A stretch of DNA of 64,000 bases from Methylobacterium sp. NMS14P (lineage in GTDB: Bacteria; Pseudomonadota; Alphaproteobacteria; Rhizobiales; Beijerinckiaceae), in assembly GCF_028583545.1 (NCBI RefSeq), contig NZ_CP087106.1:5997001-6061000 (forward strand), written 5' to 3'. Both the position numbers and the translations under genes were made by a program. Below, in pieces: positions 44,824 through 54,516 of this stretch. The notes under the pieces were generated by a model. It did no database searches. It was not told the origin of the DNA and saw nothing but the letters and a program-made list of their open reading frames with translations. The first letter of the stretch is position 1. Every line of letters begins with the position of its first letter.

Positions 44824-45354
44824 GTGACAGACGTGATACGCCCGGCCACGGAGGCCGACCTTCCCGCCATCGCGACGATCTACGGCGACGCCATCACCAG
44901 CAGCACGGCCAGCTTCGAGACGGAGCCGCCGACACTGGCAGAGATGACTCGCCGCTTCGAGGTGCTGCGCGCCGGCGGCTTCCCCTATCTCGTGGCCGAC
45001 CGGGGCGGCACGGTCGCGGGCTACGCCTATGCGGGGCCCTATCACCAGCGCGCCGCCTATCGCTCGACCCTGGAGGATTCGATCTACGTCGCCCGGACGG
45101 CCCGCGGCGGCGGAGTCGGCCGGCGGCTGCTCACGGCCCTGATCGCGGCGAGCGAGCAGATCGACTGCCGGACCCTGGTCGCCATCATCGCCGACAGCGG
45201 CTCTCCCGCCTCGATCGCGCTGCACGCGAGTCTCGGCTTCACGCCCGTCGGAACCCTCGCGGGTGTCGGCCACAAGCACGGGCGCTGGCTCGACGTGACG
45301 CTGATGCAGCGCGCTCTCGGACCCGGCCGCAGCCTTCCGCCGACGCGGATCTGA
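44824..45354 (+). CDS. GNAT family N-acetyltransferase (PAT/MddA-like)
   Basis: A 176-residue acetyltransferase. The layout resembles phosphinothricin/methionine sulfoximine acetyltransferases: IRPATEADLPAIATIYGDAITSSTASFETEPP at the N-terminus, then the acetyl-CoA loop RGGGVGRRLL (about 95-104) and the GFTPVGTLAGVGHKHGRWLDVTLMQ tail. Starts at GTG. It likely acetylates an amino-acid-like toxic compound; exact substrate unknown. Confidence 0.9.
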   Translation: MTDVIRPATEADLPAIATIYGDAITSSTASFETEPPTLAEMTRRFEVLRAGGFPYLVADRGGTVAGYAYAGPYHQRAAYRSTLEDSIYVARTARGGGVGRRLLTALIAASEQIDCRTLVAIIADSGSPASIALHASLGFTPVGTLAGVGHKHGRWLDVTLMQRALGPGRSLPPTRI

Positions 45355-45597
45355 CGGTCAATCGCTTGCCAGTCCCAGTATCGCGCGATCGATTCTGGTC
45401 AGGAGCCCCGGCTGAGTTGTCATGATGCGGACAACTTCGCGCGGGAGAGGGCGGGTATGACGCGCACGCTGTCCGGTTCTCGGTGCGGCGCGGGCGCGAT
45501 GACGCGGAGGGAGCGATCTTTCCGCGCGCGGAAGCGGTTTACGCGAGGGCGGGCGGTCAAGGCTCCATCACGACTCGCGAGGGATGGGAGTTCGGGT

Positions 45598-46212
45598 ATG
45601 CGGTTTACATCGATCGGTCGCCGGGTTGCTCCGCTCGCGATCCTGGCGCTCTCGGCGCTGGCGGGCACGGCCCAGGCCAAGACGCCGACCGATCCCAGCG
45701 GGACCTATCTCACCGAGGACGGCCGCGCGCGCGTGCGCCTCGAGAAGTGCGGGACCGCGGGTGACCGGCTCTGCGGCTACGTGGTGTGGCTGAAGGTTCC
45801 GCTGAACGACAAGGGCGAGGCGCGGATCGACTTCAAGAACCCCGATCCCAAGAAGCAGGCTCGGCCGTCCCTCGGTCACCAGCTGATCCTGGGCCTGAAG
45901 CCGAATGCCGACGCCCATTACGAGGGCAAGATCTACAATTCCGAGGACGGCAAGTCCTACGACGTCACGATCTGGACCGAGACGCCCGGCGAGCTGACGG
46001 TGCGCGGCTGCCTGATCGCGTTCCTGTGCAAGTCGCAGACCTGGACCAAGGTGACCGATCTCGCGCCGGGCCAGCTTCCCGGCCCGACCAACGGCGCGAA
46101 CGGCCCGCGCAGCGATCCCGAGTACGCCACCGCCGCCCCGAAGCCGACCGCCAAGGCCGGCGCGAAGCCGGCTCAGAAGCCCGCCGCCTCCGAGGGCCCC
46201 AAGGAGGAGTGA
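45598..46212 (+). CDS. Exported DUF2147 protein
   Basis: A 204-residue periplasmic protein. A signal peptide of about 25 residues (SALAGTAQA-KTP) leads into the DUF2147 beta-barrel: PSGTYLTEDGRARVRLEKC, CGYVVWLK, GKIYNSEDGKSYDVTI and LTVRGCLIAFLCKSQTWTKV. The C-terminal 40 residues are an Ala/Pro/Lys-rich tail. DUF2147 has no firm function. ATG 45598 is chosen for the signal peptide; the frame is open further upstream without a good start. Confidence 0.85.
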   Translation: MRFTSIGRRVAPLAILALSALAGTAQAKTPTDPSGTYLTEDGRARVRLEKCGTAGDRLCGYVVWLKVPLNDKGEARIDFKNPDPKKQARPSLGHQLILGLKPNADAHYEGKIYNSEDGKSYDVTIWTETPGELTVRGCLIAFLCKSQTWTKVTDLAPGQLPGPTNGANGPRSDPEYATAAPKPTAKAGAKPAQKPAASEGPKEE

Positions 46213-46237
46213 GCGGCACCACCCGCGCGGTCGGCCG

Positions 46238-47461
46238 TCAATCGGCCAGGGCCGCGTAGGTCAGGACGCGCAGCTCGCGCCGGATCGGCAGCGCCGAGGA
46301 CGGAACGAGCTGCGTCATGAGCACCACCGACAGGTCCTCGGCGGGGTCGATCCAGAACGCCGTGGAGGCGAGGCCGCCCCAGGCGACCTCGCCGGGCGTG
46401 CCGAGGATCTGGGCCCGGGCGGGGTCGAGCATCACCGAGAAGCCCAGGCCGAACCCGATGCCGGTGTAGGAGGTCTCGGCGAAGCGCGGCGTGCCCATCG
46501 CTGCGAGATCGCCCGGCAGGTGGTTCGCCAGCATCAGGTCGACCGTCTTGCGGCCCAGGAGGCGCGCGCCGTCGAGGGTGCCCCGGTTGAGGATCATCCG
46601 GCAGAAGCGCTGATAGTCCGCCGCCGTCGAGACCAGGCCGCCGCCGCCCGACGCGATGGCGGGCGGGCGCGCGAAGGCGGTCTCCACGGAATCGTCGAAC
46701 AGGCGCAACTGCCGCGCGCGATCGTACGCGTAGGTGGCGCAGAAGCGCGGCATCAGCTCGGGCCGCACGTGGAAGTCGGTATCGACCATGCCGAGGGGGC
46801 CGATCACCGCCTCGCGGAGGTGGTCTGCGAACGGGCGGCCGGTCAGGGCCGCCACGTACTGGCCGAGCACGTCGGTGGCGACGCTGTAGTTCCAGGCGCT
46901 GCCCGGCTGGGCGAGGAGCGGCAGCTTCGCCACTCGCGCGGTCATCTCGGCGAGCGTGCCCTCGCGCGCCAGGAAGTCCACGCCCTGCTCGCGGTACTGG
47001 GCGTCGACCAGGGTCGCTTCCATGAAGCCGTAGGTCAGCCCGGCTGTGTGGGTCAGCAGGTCCCGCACGGTGATCGCCCGGCGGGCCGGCTCGGTCTCGA
47101 GCTTCGCCCGGTTGCCGCCCACAGCGACGCGCATCTCGGCGAATTCGGGCAGGACCCGGGAAATCGCATCGTCGAGCTGGAACAGGCCCTGATCGTAGAG
47201 CTGCATCACCGCGACCGACGTCAGCGGCTTGGTCATCGAGTAGATCCGGGTCACCGTGTCGAGGGTGAACGGCGTCGCCCGGGCGAGGTCGGCCTGCCCG
47301 CAGGCGCGCGCGAAGGCGACGCGCCCGCGCCGCGACACGGTGACCGACAGGCCGGCCAGCCGGCCCTCGCCGACGAGCCGGTCCATCCACGGCACGATCC
47401 GGGCGAGCCCCTCCGGGCTGAATCCGGCGCCCGTCGGATCGGTCTCGGTCAGCGCGCTCAT
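46238..47461 (-). CDS. Serine hydrolase, class C beta-lactamase family
   Basis: A 407-residue enzyme of the EstB/penicillin-binding-protein-like group. The SxxK nucleophile motif is SMTK (Ser75, Lys78), and Tyr192 in WNYSV stands at the YxN position, here Y-S-V. Without the Asn it is more likely an esterase than a beta-lactamase. No signal peptide is seen, so it is cytosolic. It lies upstream of nothing in the same operon; the DUF427 gene begins 52 bp away on the same strand. Confidence 0.87.
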   Translation of the reverse strand: MSALTETDPTGAGFSPEGLARIVPWMDRLVGEGRLAGLSVTVSRRGRVAFARACGQADLARATPFTLDTVTRIYSMTKPLTSVAVMQLYDQGLFQLDDAISRVLPEFAEMRVAVGGNRAKLETEPARRAITVRDLLTHTAGLTYGFMEATLVDAQYREQGVDFLAREGTLAEMTARVAKLPLLAQPGSAWNYSVATDVLGQYVAALTGRPFADHLREAVIGPLGMVDTDFHVRPELMPRFCATYAYDRARQLRLFDDSVETAFARPPAIASGGGGLVSTAADYQRFCRMILNRGTLDGARLLGRKTVDLMLANHLPGDLAAMGTPRFAETSYTGIGFGLGFSVMLDPARAQILGTPGEVAWGGLASTAFWIDPAEDLSVVLMTQLVPSSALPIRRELRVLTYAALAD

Positions 47462-47513
47462 GCGGTCTCCTCGTCGTGGTTTTCCGGAAGCGTAGAAGGG
47501 GCGGGGGACGAAA

Positions 47514-48023
47514 TCACCAGCCCATCGACCCGGGGCCGCCCTTGAACGGGCCGACGATGCCGGGCGTGATCCAGCCGCCGTAGAAGGTTCCCGGTTGCGG
47601 CGTCACCGAGTCGGCCCCGACGAAGCAGGCGTCCATCGGGCCGGCGTAGAACGCGACGTAGCCGGCGATCGCGCGGAAATCCGGGGTCGGATCCGGGTAT
47701 GTCCAGGCCGCACCGGGCACGAGACGGTCGCCGCCGCGCACGTCGAACAGGACCGCCTGACCCTTCCACTCGCAGATTCCGCCGCGCCGCCGGTTCACGA
47801 GCGTCCCGTCCGCGATGTCGGCGGGCGGCAGGTAGTAGGTCGGTGGGTGCGAGGTCTCGAGCACCCGGAACCCGGAGCCCGTCTCGGCGATGACGCGGCC
47901 GCCGAGCACGACCCTCAGCCGGTCCGGGACGGATTCCAGCCGCGGCGGCCGCGGATAGTTCCAGACGCTCTCCTCGCCCGGGCTGACCGGATCGGGAACG
48001 GGTCGGAGGGGCGATCCCCGCAT
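47514..48023 (-). CDS. DUF427 domain-containing protein
   Basis: A 169-residue protein with one DUF427 domain (VVLGGRVIAETGSGFRVLETSHPPTYYLPPADI...NRRRGGICEWKGQAVLFDV and the end AFYAGPMDACFVG). Small DUF427 proteins have a beta-tent-like fold and no known activity. The ATG at 48023 is close to the otsB upstream region, so the gene and otsB are divergent across about 110 bp. Confidence 0.88.
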   Translation of the reverse strand: MRGSPLRPVPDPVSPGEESVWNYPRPPRLESVPDRLRVVLGGRVIAETGSGFRVLETSHPPTYYLPPADIADGTLVNRRRGGICEWKGQAVLFDVRGGDRLVPGAAWTYPDPTPDFRAIAGYVAFYAGPMDACFVGADSVTPQPGTFYGGWITPGIVGPFKGGPGSMGW

Positions 48024-48136
48024 GGAAACCTCGTGACGTGCCAGTGCGGATCCAGATAGGGCACTGCTGCCGGCGTTTGTCGTCCGGCGCGCCCGTGCTA
48101 GCCCGTCGCCGACACTCGAGCCCGGGATCGCCCGCG

Positions 48137-48880
48137 ATGGACATCGCCCTCTTCCTCGACTTCGACGGCACGCTCGCCGAGATCGCGCCGCGTCCGGACG
48201 CCGTGCGGGTCGAGCCCGGCCTCGTGGAAGATCTGGAGCGGCTCCGGGCGCGCCTCGACGGCGCCCTCGCCATCGTCACCGGCCGACCCGTCACGGTGAT
48301 CGACGGCTTCCTGGCGCCCGCGCGCCTCGACGCGGCCGGTCTCCACGGCGTGGAGCGCCGGGTGGACGGCGCGCTCACGGGCGGCCGCGCGGAGGACCAC
48401 CCCGACCTGCGCAGGCAGGTCGCGCGCCTGCAGGCCGAGACCGCCGCGCTGGCGCAGGTCCTGATCGAGGACAAGGGCGCCTCGGTGGCCGTCCACTGGC
48501 GGCTCGCGAGCCCGGACGATGCCCTTCGGGCCGAGACGCTGGTGAAGGGCGCCGCGGAGGCGCTCGGCGCCGGTTACCGGCTGCAGCTCGGCAAGGCGGT
48601 CGGCGAGATCGTCCCCGCGCAGGCCACCAAAGCCCACGCGATCCGGGCCTTCATGGCGCAGGCGCCCTATGCCGGACGGATTCCCGTCTTCTTCGGCGAC
48701 GACCGCACCGACGAGATCGCCTTCGCGTCGGTCAACGAGGACGGCGGCGTCGCGGTGCGCGTCGGGGACGGCGAGACCGTCGCCCGGCGACGCCTGCCCG
48801 ACCCCGCCGCCGTCCGCGCCCTGCTGAGCAACTGGGCCGCAGGAGGGGCGATCGACCCGGACGCGCTGCCGCCGGCCTGA
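48137..48880 (+). CDS. otsB: Trehalose-6-phosphate phosphatase OtsB
   Basis: A 247-residue HAD-superfamily phosphatase that removes phosphate from trehalose 6-phosphate. HAD motif I is LFLDFDGTL with Asp8 and Asp10; later GDDRTDEIAF supplies motif IV. No trehalose-6-phosphate synthase otsA is beside it, so the pathway must be completed from elsewhere. ATG 48137 is the start closest to the DxD motif; upstream in-frame sequence is not typical. Confidence 0.9.
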   Translation: MDIALFLDFDGTLAEIAPRPDAVRVEPGLVEDLERLRARLDGALAIVTGRPVTVIDGFLAPARLDAAGLHGVERRVDGALTGGRAEDHPDLRRQVARLQAETAALAQVLIEDKGASVAVHWRLASPDDALRAETLVKGAAEALGAGYRLQLGKAVGEIVPAQATKAHAIRAFMAQAPYAGRIPVFFGDDRTDEIAFASVNEDGGVAVRVGDGETVARRRLPDPAAVRALLSNWAAGGAIDPDALPPA

Positions 48881-48923
48881 CCCGCCGCGCCGTCGCCGCG
48901 GGCGCCGCTCAAGGGAGATCGCG

Positions 48924-49328
48924 ATGTCGGGTCGTTCCGTCGCGGGCTGGCCGCGCCTGCTGCTGCGGCTGGAAGGCGCCTGTATCCTGGCCGGCGCGCT
49001 GACCGGCTACGCCTGGCTCGGGCATTCCTGGTGGCTGTTCGCAGCGCTGCTCTTCGTCCCCGACCTGAGCATGCTGGGCTACGCGGCAGGACCCCTGGTC
49101 GGCGCCGTGCTCTACAACGCGGCCCACACGCTCGCGCTGCCGCTCGTCGGCCTGTCCCTGGCGATCGCTTCAGGCCGTCCCGAGGCCGTTGGGCCGGTCC
49201 TCATCTGGCTGGCCCATATCGGCCTCGACCGCGCCCTCGGTTACGGTCTCAAATACGGCAGCGGCTTCGGCGATACCCATCTCGGCGCGATCGGCCGGCC
49301 GCGTGACAAGACGATCGCGCCGTCCTGA
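48924..49328 (+). CDS. DUF4260 family membrane protein
   Basis: A 134-residue inner-membrane protein of DUF4260, with about four helices (LEGACILAGALTGYAWLG; LFAALLFVPDLSMLGYAAG; AVLYNAAHTLALPLVGLSLAI; LIWLAHIGLDRALGYGLKY) and the family end GSGFGDTHLG. AAGGGAGA lies 7 nt before the ATG. No function is known. Confidence 0.85.
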   Translation: MSGRSVAGWPRLLLRLEGACILAGALTGYAWLGHSWWLFAALLFVPDLSMLGYAAGPLVGAVLYNAAHTLALPLVGLSLAIASGRPEAVGPVLIWLAHIGLDRALGYGLKYGSGFGDTHLGAIGRPRDKTIAPS

Positions 49329-49445
49329 GCGGCGGACGCCGCCGATTGGGACTTGCCCGCGCGGGGTCGCGCGGCCGATGAATCGCCGGAGCCGTGCCGG
49401 GCGCGAGTCCCGTCGCGGCGGACCAGAGAGCAGGGGCTAGTTGCG

Positions 49446-50447
49446 ATGTTCGAGTTTCCGGTTCTGGTCGGCGACATCGGCGGGACGAACGCGCGGTTCG
49501 GTCTGATCGAGAAGGCCGGCGACCAGCCCCGCCTCCTCGCGCACGAGGCCACCGCCGACCATCCCGACCCGTCGAGCGCCATCAAGGCGTCGCTCGCCAA
49601 GGGCGGCGGCCCGGCGCCGCGCTCGGCCATCCTGGCGATCGCCGGCCGGGTCGACGGGCCGGAGATCCAGCTGACGAACGCGCACTGGAAGATCGCGGGC
49701 CAGCGCATCGCCGAGGATTTCGGTCTCTCCTCCGCGACGGTCGTCAACGACTATGTGCCGGTGGCGGCCGGCGCCGCCGATATCGAGCCGCACGACCTCA
49801 CGCCGGTCGGGCCATGTCCGCCCGTGCCCGGCGGCGCCCGGGTGGTGCTGGGCCCCGGGACCGGCTTCGGCGCGGCGGCTCTGGTCCCCTACGCGGCGCA
49901 TCTCGCCATCGTGTCCACCGAGATCGGCCACACCGATATCGGCCCGGCCGACGCTTTCGAGGAGAAGGTCTGGCACGCGCTGGAGCGGGTCGAGGACCGG
50001 ATCACCGTGGAGACGGTGCTGTCGGGGCCGGGCCTCTCGCGGCTCCACGCGGCCGTCGCCCATGTCCGGACCGGGCAGCCGCACGAGAAGATCGAGCCGG
50101 CCGCGGTCACCGAGGCCGGTCTCAACGCCACCGATCCGCACGCCGCCGAGACGCTCGAGCTGTTCGGCCGGGTGCTCGGACGCGTCTGCGGCGACCTCGC
50201 GCTGACCTTCCTGGCGACGAGCGGCGTCTATATCGGCGGGGGCATCGCGCCCCGGATCCTCAAGGTGCTCGAGGAGAGCGGCTTCCGCACCGCCTTCGAG
50301 AAGAAGGCGCCCTTCGCCGAGATGATGCGCCGGATCCCGACCAGCGTGATCACCGTCCACGACCCCGCCTTCCGGGGCTTGGCGGCGCTGGCGAACGAGG
50401 GCGCCAAGTTCGTCTACCACGGGCAGGTGTGGCGCAAAGAGGCGTGA
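49446..50447 (+). CDS. glk: Glucokinase Glk
   Basis: A 333-residue ROK-independent bacterial glucokinase that makes glucose 6-phosphate. The phosphate-1 motif GDIGGTNARFGL is at residues 9-20, followed by the catalytic VVNDYV and the adenosine motif LGPGTGFGAA. Length fits the Glk family. ATG 49446 is chosen; the upstream in-frame start at 49353 would add 31 residues before the phosphate motif. Convergent with the MFS gene. Confidence 0.93.
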   Translation: MFEFPVLVGDIGGTNARFGLIEKAGDQPRLLAHEATADHPDPSSAIKASLAKGGGPAPRSAILAIAGRVDGPEIQLTNAHWKIAGQRIAEDFGLSSATVVNDYVPVAAGAADIEPHDLTPVGPCPPVPGGARVVLGPGTGFGAAALVPYAAHLAIVSTEIGHTDIGPADAFEEKVWHALERVEDRITVETVLSGPGLSRLHAAVAHVRTGQPHEKIEPAAVTEAGLNATDPHAAETLELFGRVLGRVCGDLALTFLATSGVYIGGGIAPRILKVLEESGFRTAFEKKAPFAEMMRRIPTSVITVHDPAFRGLAALANEGAKFVYHGQVWRKEA

Positions 50448-50535
50448 CAGACCGCGACCGCGCCGGGCGCGATGCGGAGCGAGGCCCGGCGGCCCCGCCC
50501 CGCGCCCGAGGGCGGTTGTTTCCGCGGACTGGCCC

Positions 50536-52008
50536 TCAGGCCGCCGCCAGCGGCTTCGACACCTCCTCCAGGGACTTGCCCTCCGCGGCCGTGCCCCAGA
50601 TGCCTCCGACCACCGCGGCGACCAACATCAGCACGGCCCCGATGCCGTAGCCGAACAGTACCCAGTCGCGCGAGCCGGTCTCGACCAGGGAGCCGAACAG
50701 GAGCGGGCCCGAGACGCCGCCGATGCCGGTGCCGACCGCGTAGAAGGCCGCGATCGCCAGGGCCCGGATCTCCAGCGGGAAGGTCTCGGAGACCGTGAGA
50801 TAGGCCGAGCTCGCCGCCGCCGAGGCGAAGAAGAAGACCACCATCCAGGCCGCGGTCTGGCCGACCGGCCCGAGCACGTCGAGACGGAACAGCATGCCGA
50901 CGCCGGCGAGGAGCAGCGCGGAGATGCCGTACGTGAAGGCGATCATCTTGCGCCGGCCGATCGTGTCGAACAGCCGCCCGAGGAGCAGCGGGCCGAGGAA
51001 CGAGCCGAGCGCGAAGGGCAGCAGGTACCAGCCGACATGGTTGCCGGGCACCTGATAGAAGCGCTCCAGCACCAGCGCGTAGGTGAAGAACAGCGCGTTG
51101 TAGAAGAAGGCCTGCGCGATCATCAGCGCGAGACCGACCATGGTCTCCTTGCGGCTCGTCACGAACAGCGCCTTGAACACCTCGGAGAGCGGGGTGTGGT
51201 CGCGGGTGCGGACCTTCATGCGCTTGCTCTCGTCCACCGGCGGCAGGGTGACGCCCTCGTCGGTGAAGCGCTTCTCGATGCCGGTGACGACGCGGTCGGC
51301 CTCCGCCGCGTAGCCGTGGGTCGCGAGCCAGCGCGGGCTCTCGGGAATCCAGGTGCGCAGGAGCAGGATCACGAGGCCGATGGCGCCGCCGGTGAAGAAG
51401 GCGACGCGCCAGCCCCAGGCCGGATCGATCACCTCGGGCTTCAGGAGCACGATCGACATGAACGAGCCGAGCGCCGCGCCGATCCAGAACGAGCCGTTGA
51501 TGACGAGGTTGGTCCAGCCGCGGACCCGGGCCGGGACCAGCTCCTGGATGGTCGAGTTGATCGCCGTGTACTCGCCGCCGATCCCCGCGCCCGTGAGGAA
51601 GCGGAAGAAGCAGAAGCTCCAGATGTTCCACGACAGGCCGGTGGCGGCCGTGGCGACGAGGTAGAGGGCGAGTGTGATGAAGAACAGCTTCTTCCGACCG
51701 ATCCTGTCCGTGAGCCAGCCGAAGCCGATCGCGCCGGTGACGGCACCCACGAGGTAGCAGGAGGCCGCCAGCCCGACGTCGAATTCCGAGAACGACATGG
51801 GGGGCTGGCGCAGGGCGCCCACCAGCGAGCCGGCGAGCGTCACCTCGAGGCCGTCCAGCACCCAGGTGATGCCGAGCGCCACGATCACCAGGACGTGGAA
51901 GCGGCCCCAGGGCAGCCGGTCCAGACGCGCGGAGATGTCGGTGTCGATCACGCGGCCGATCTCCGCGCGCTCCGGCGTCCCGGATCCCCCCTCGACCTTG
52001 CTCGCCAT
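50536..52008 (-). CDS. MFS transporter, sugar porter-like
   Basis: A 490-residue 12-helix transporter. The sugar-porter signatures GFGWLTDRIGRKK and GGEYTAINSTIQELVPARVRG and PESPRWL are present; a long central loop (about residues 250-280) separates the halves. It could carry a sugar or organic acid in symport with protons. Convergent with glk, although no link is proven. Confidence 0.9.
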   Translation of the reverse strand: MASKVEGGSGTPERAEIGRVIDTDISARLDRLPWGRFHVLVIVALGITWVLDGLEVTLAGSLVGALRQPPMSFSEFDVGLAASCYLVGAVTGAIGFGWLTDRIGRKKLFFITLALYLVATAATGLSWNIWSFCFFRFLTGAGIGGEYTAINSTIQELVPARVRGWTNLVINGSFWIGAALGSFMSIVLLKPEVIDPAWGWRVAFFTGGAIGLVILLLRTWIPESPRWLATHGYAAEADRVVTGIEKRFTDEGVTLPPVDESKRMKVRTRDHTPLSEVFKALFVTSRKETMVGLALMIAQAFFYNALFFTYALVLERFYQVPGNHVGWYLLPFALGSFLGPLLLGRLFDTIGRRKMIAFTYGISALLLAGVGMLFRLDVLGPVGQTAAWMVVFFFASAAASSAYLTVSETFPLEIRALAIAAFYAVGTGIGGVSGPLLFGSLVETGSRDWVLFGYGIGAVLMLVAAVVGGIWGTAAEGKSLEEVSKPLAAA

Positions 52009-52167
52009 GTCCGCGTGTCCTCCAGTTCCAAGTGTTTACCGTGCCTGGACAGCGGGCATTTACCGCGACCGTAGGCAGGTGTTGGGAAAGGGTTGGAAAT
52101 CGATTCGGTTCGATTTCGTCTTCACGTGCGCCGCGCAGAACAGGGAGGTCTCTTCGGTGCCCGTCCC

Positions 52168-52455
52168 ATGTCCTCCTGCTCCGCCCGTTCCCGCCGATCC
52201 CAGCTCCGCTACGCCCTGCTGGCCGCCATGACGCTCGGCGGGCTCGCCACGGTCCCCACCGAGGGGGCGGACCGGCACCTCGAACGACCCAAGCCCCGCG
52301 TCGCGATGCAGGCGGCCGAGCGCTGGCGCCTGCGGCCGACCGAGCCCGTAGTCGCAGCGACGACCGGCAGCATCCGCAGGCGCGCCGAGACCGCGATTCC
52401 CGAGGACCGTCGCAACGTCCGCCTCGTCTACCCGGCGCTGATCGAGGCGCGCTGA
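52168..52455 (+). CDS. Small exported protein of unknown function
   Basis: A 95-residue protein. After a basic n-region (SARSRRSQLRY) the stretch ALLAAMTLGGLATVP looks like a signal sequence, and the mature part is Arg-rich with RPKPRVAMQAAERWRLRPTEP. No known domain. The SD is poor, so the gene is less certain; the frame is open from about 52093. Confidence 0.45.
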   Translation: MSSCSARSRRSQLRYALLAAMTLGGLATVPTEGADRHLERPKPRVAMQAAERWRLRPTEPVVAATTGSIRRRAETAIPEDRRNVRLVYPALIEAR

Positions 52456-52559
52456 CGGCGCCGGCGCCCGACCCGTCTCGACGATCCGGATCCCGTCAGG
52501 CACAGCGCCTGCTTCGTCCGCGTGTGGACGGGCTCAACGGTACGGTGCGGAGGACGCGG

Positions 52560-53501
52560 ATGGCGGAGGCAATCGCCCTGGTCGGGTGCAAGGGGCCGGA
52601 TCAGGAGGCGGAGTATCTGCGGATCCTGTCGGCGGCCATGCCCGAGGAGCGCCTGATCCCGTTCAGGACGATGGACGACGCGGCCCGGACGGCCGCACGG
52701 GTCGCCGTCGTGGCCAACCCCGATCCGGCCGAGGTCGCGGCGCTGCCGGGGCTCGTCTGGGTGCAGAGCCTCTGGGCCGGGGTCGAGAAGCTCGTCGGCG
52801 CCTTCGACCGGCCGCTGCCGATCGTCCGCCTGGTCGACCGCGAGATGGCCCGCACCATGGCCGAGGCCGTGCTGGCCTGGACCTACTATCTCCAGCGCGA
52901 CATGCCGGCCTACGCCCGCCAGCAGCGCGACCGGGTCTGGCGCCCGCACGCCTACCGCAAGCCGTCCGACACGACGGTGGGCCTGCTCGGCCTCGGGGCG
53001 CTCGGGACCGCGTCGGCGGAGCGGCTCACCGGCGCGGGCTTCCGCGTCGTCGGCTGGAGCCGCAGCCCCAAGGCGGTGCCGGGCCTCGAGGCGTTCCACG
53101 GCGCCGACAGCCTCCCGGCGATGCTCGGCCGGTGCGACATCCTCATCTGCCTCGTGCCGCTGACGCCGGAGACGCGGGGTCTCGTGAACGCCGAGCGCCT
53201 CGCCGCCCTGAAGCCAGGCGCCGCGCTGATCAACTTCGCCCGCGGTCCGATCGTCGTCACCGAGGATCTGATCGCCGCCCTGGACAAGGGCCACCTCGCC
53301 CACGCGGTGCTCGACGTCTTCGAGGTCGAGCCTCTGCCGGCGGAGTCGCCGCTGTGGTCCCATCCCGGCGTGACGGTGCTGCCGCACGTCTCGGGGCCGA
53401 CCGACATGGATTCGGCGGCCGCCACGGTGGCGGCCAACCTGCGGGCCTATCGGCGGACCGGCCGGGTGCCGGACGGCGTCGACGCGGCGCGGGGGTACTA
53501 G
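52560..53501 (+). CDS. D-isomer 2-hydroxyacid dehydrogenase (glyoxylate/hydroxypyruvate reductase A-like)
   Basis: A 313-residue NAD(P)-dependent enzyme. The cofactor motif VGLLGLGALGTASAERL (about residue 141-157) and the catalytic trio Arg in NFARGPIV, Glu in VFEVEPLP, His in VLPHVSG are all present. It fits the GhrA branch, which reduces glyoxylate and hydroxypyruvate, relevant to C1 metabolism via the serine cycle. Convergent with the LysR gene. Confidence 0.9.
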   Translation: MAEAIALVGCKGPDQEAEYLRILSAAMPEERLIPFRTMDDAARTAARVAVVANPDPAEVAALPGLVWVQSLWAGVEKLVGAFDRPLPIVRLVDREMARTMAEAVLAWTYYLQRDMPAYARQQRDRVWRPHAYRKPSDTTVGLLGLGALGTASAERLTGAGFRVVGWSRSPKAVPGLEAFHGADSLPAMLGRCDILICLVPLTPETRGLVNAERLAALKPGAALINFARGPIVVTEDLIAALDKGHLAHAVLDVFEVEPLPAESPLWSHPGVTVLPHVSGPTDMDSAAATVAANLRAYRRTGRVPDGVDAARGY

Positions 53502-53511
53502 GCCGCGCGCC

Positions 53512-54405
53512 TCACAGCCTCGGGAATGTCGCCGCGAGGTGGTCGATCAGAACGCGCACGGCCGGCGGCAGCCCGCGCCGGGTCGTGAAGACGATGTGCA
53601 CGATCCCGGGCTGACCCTGCCAGTCCGGATAGACCGGCACGAGCCGGCCCGCCGCGACGGCGTCGGTGCAGGCGTGGTCGGGCAGGAACGCGACTCCGAG
53701 GCCGTCGGCCGCCGCGTCGCACAGCGCGGCGAAGTCGCCGCAGGTCAAACGCGGCTCGTGGCGCAGGGTGAAGACCGCGCCGTCACGGTGCTCCAGCCGC
53801 CACTCCGCCTCGCCCGGATCGTCGCGGGTGCCGAGGGTCGGGACCGCGCCGAGCGCGGCGATGTCGGGGCCGAGACCGTGCGCGACCTGGGGGGCAGAGA
53901 CCAGGATCCAGCGCGAGGTTCCGAGCGTGCGCATGGTCAGCGACGCGTCGCTCGTCAGGTCCCGCCGCACCCGCAGCGCCACGTCGATCCGCTCCTCGAT
54001 CAGGTCGACGGGCCGGTCGGTCACGACCAGCTGCAGCCTCACCTTGGGGTAGCGGACGAGGAATCCGCGGACGCGCGCGGCGACGATGTCGGTGAGGCCC
54101 GTGGGACAGCTCATGCGGATCCGCCCGTGCGGCTCGGTCTGCGCCTCCGCGACCAGCGCCTCGGCCCGCTCCGCCTCCAGCATCATCGCCCGGCAGCGCT
54201 CGTAGAAGCCCTGGCCGACCTCGGTCACGCGGAAGCGCCGGCTCGACCGCTCGATCAGGCGAGCGCCCAGGCGCGCCTCCAGGGCCGCGACGCGGCGGCT
54301 CAGCTTCGATTTCGGCTGGTGCAGCGCCCGGCTCGCCGCAGCGAAGCCGCCGTGCGCGACGACCTCGGCGAAGTAGACGTAGTCGTTGAGATCGGCACGG
54401 ACCAT
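53512..54405 (-). CDS. LysR family transcriptional regulator
   Basis: A 297-residue regulator. The HTH is at about residues 18-37 (GGFAAASRALHQPKSKLSRRVAALEARLG), followed by the substrate-binding domain with GRIRMSCPTGL and RPVDLIEERIDVALRV. It is divergent from the SDR gene at 54517 with 111 bp between; LysR proteins usually control their divergent neighbour. No T-N11-A motif could be assigned with confidence. Confidence 0.92.
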   Translation of the reverse strand: MVRADLNDYVYFAEVVAHGGFAAASRALHQPKSKLSRRVAALEARLGARLIERSSRRFRVTEVGQGFYERCRAMMLEAERAEALVAEAQTEPHGRIRMSCPTGLTDIVAARVRGFLVRYPKVRLQLVVTDRPVDLIEERIDVALRVRRDLTSDASLTMRTLGTSRWILVSAPQVAHGLGPDIAALGAVPTLGTRDDPGEAEWRLEHRDGAVFTLRHEPRLTCGDFAALCDAAADGLGVAFLPDHACTDAVAAGRLVPVYPDWQGQPGIVHIVFTTRRGLPPAVRVLIDHLAATFPRL

Positions 54406-54516
54406 CGTTCCTCCCGTGGAACGCTGAGTGCCACATTCGCCGACTACCCGCATCATCGTTCCGGCAGCATCTCTCTGGACAGCGGCGCACACGGTGCCGA
54501 ACAACGGAGAACGACG

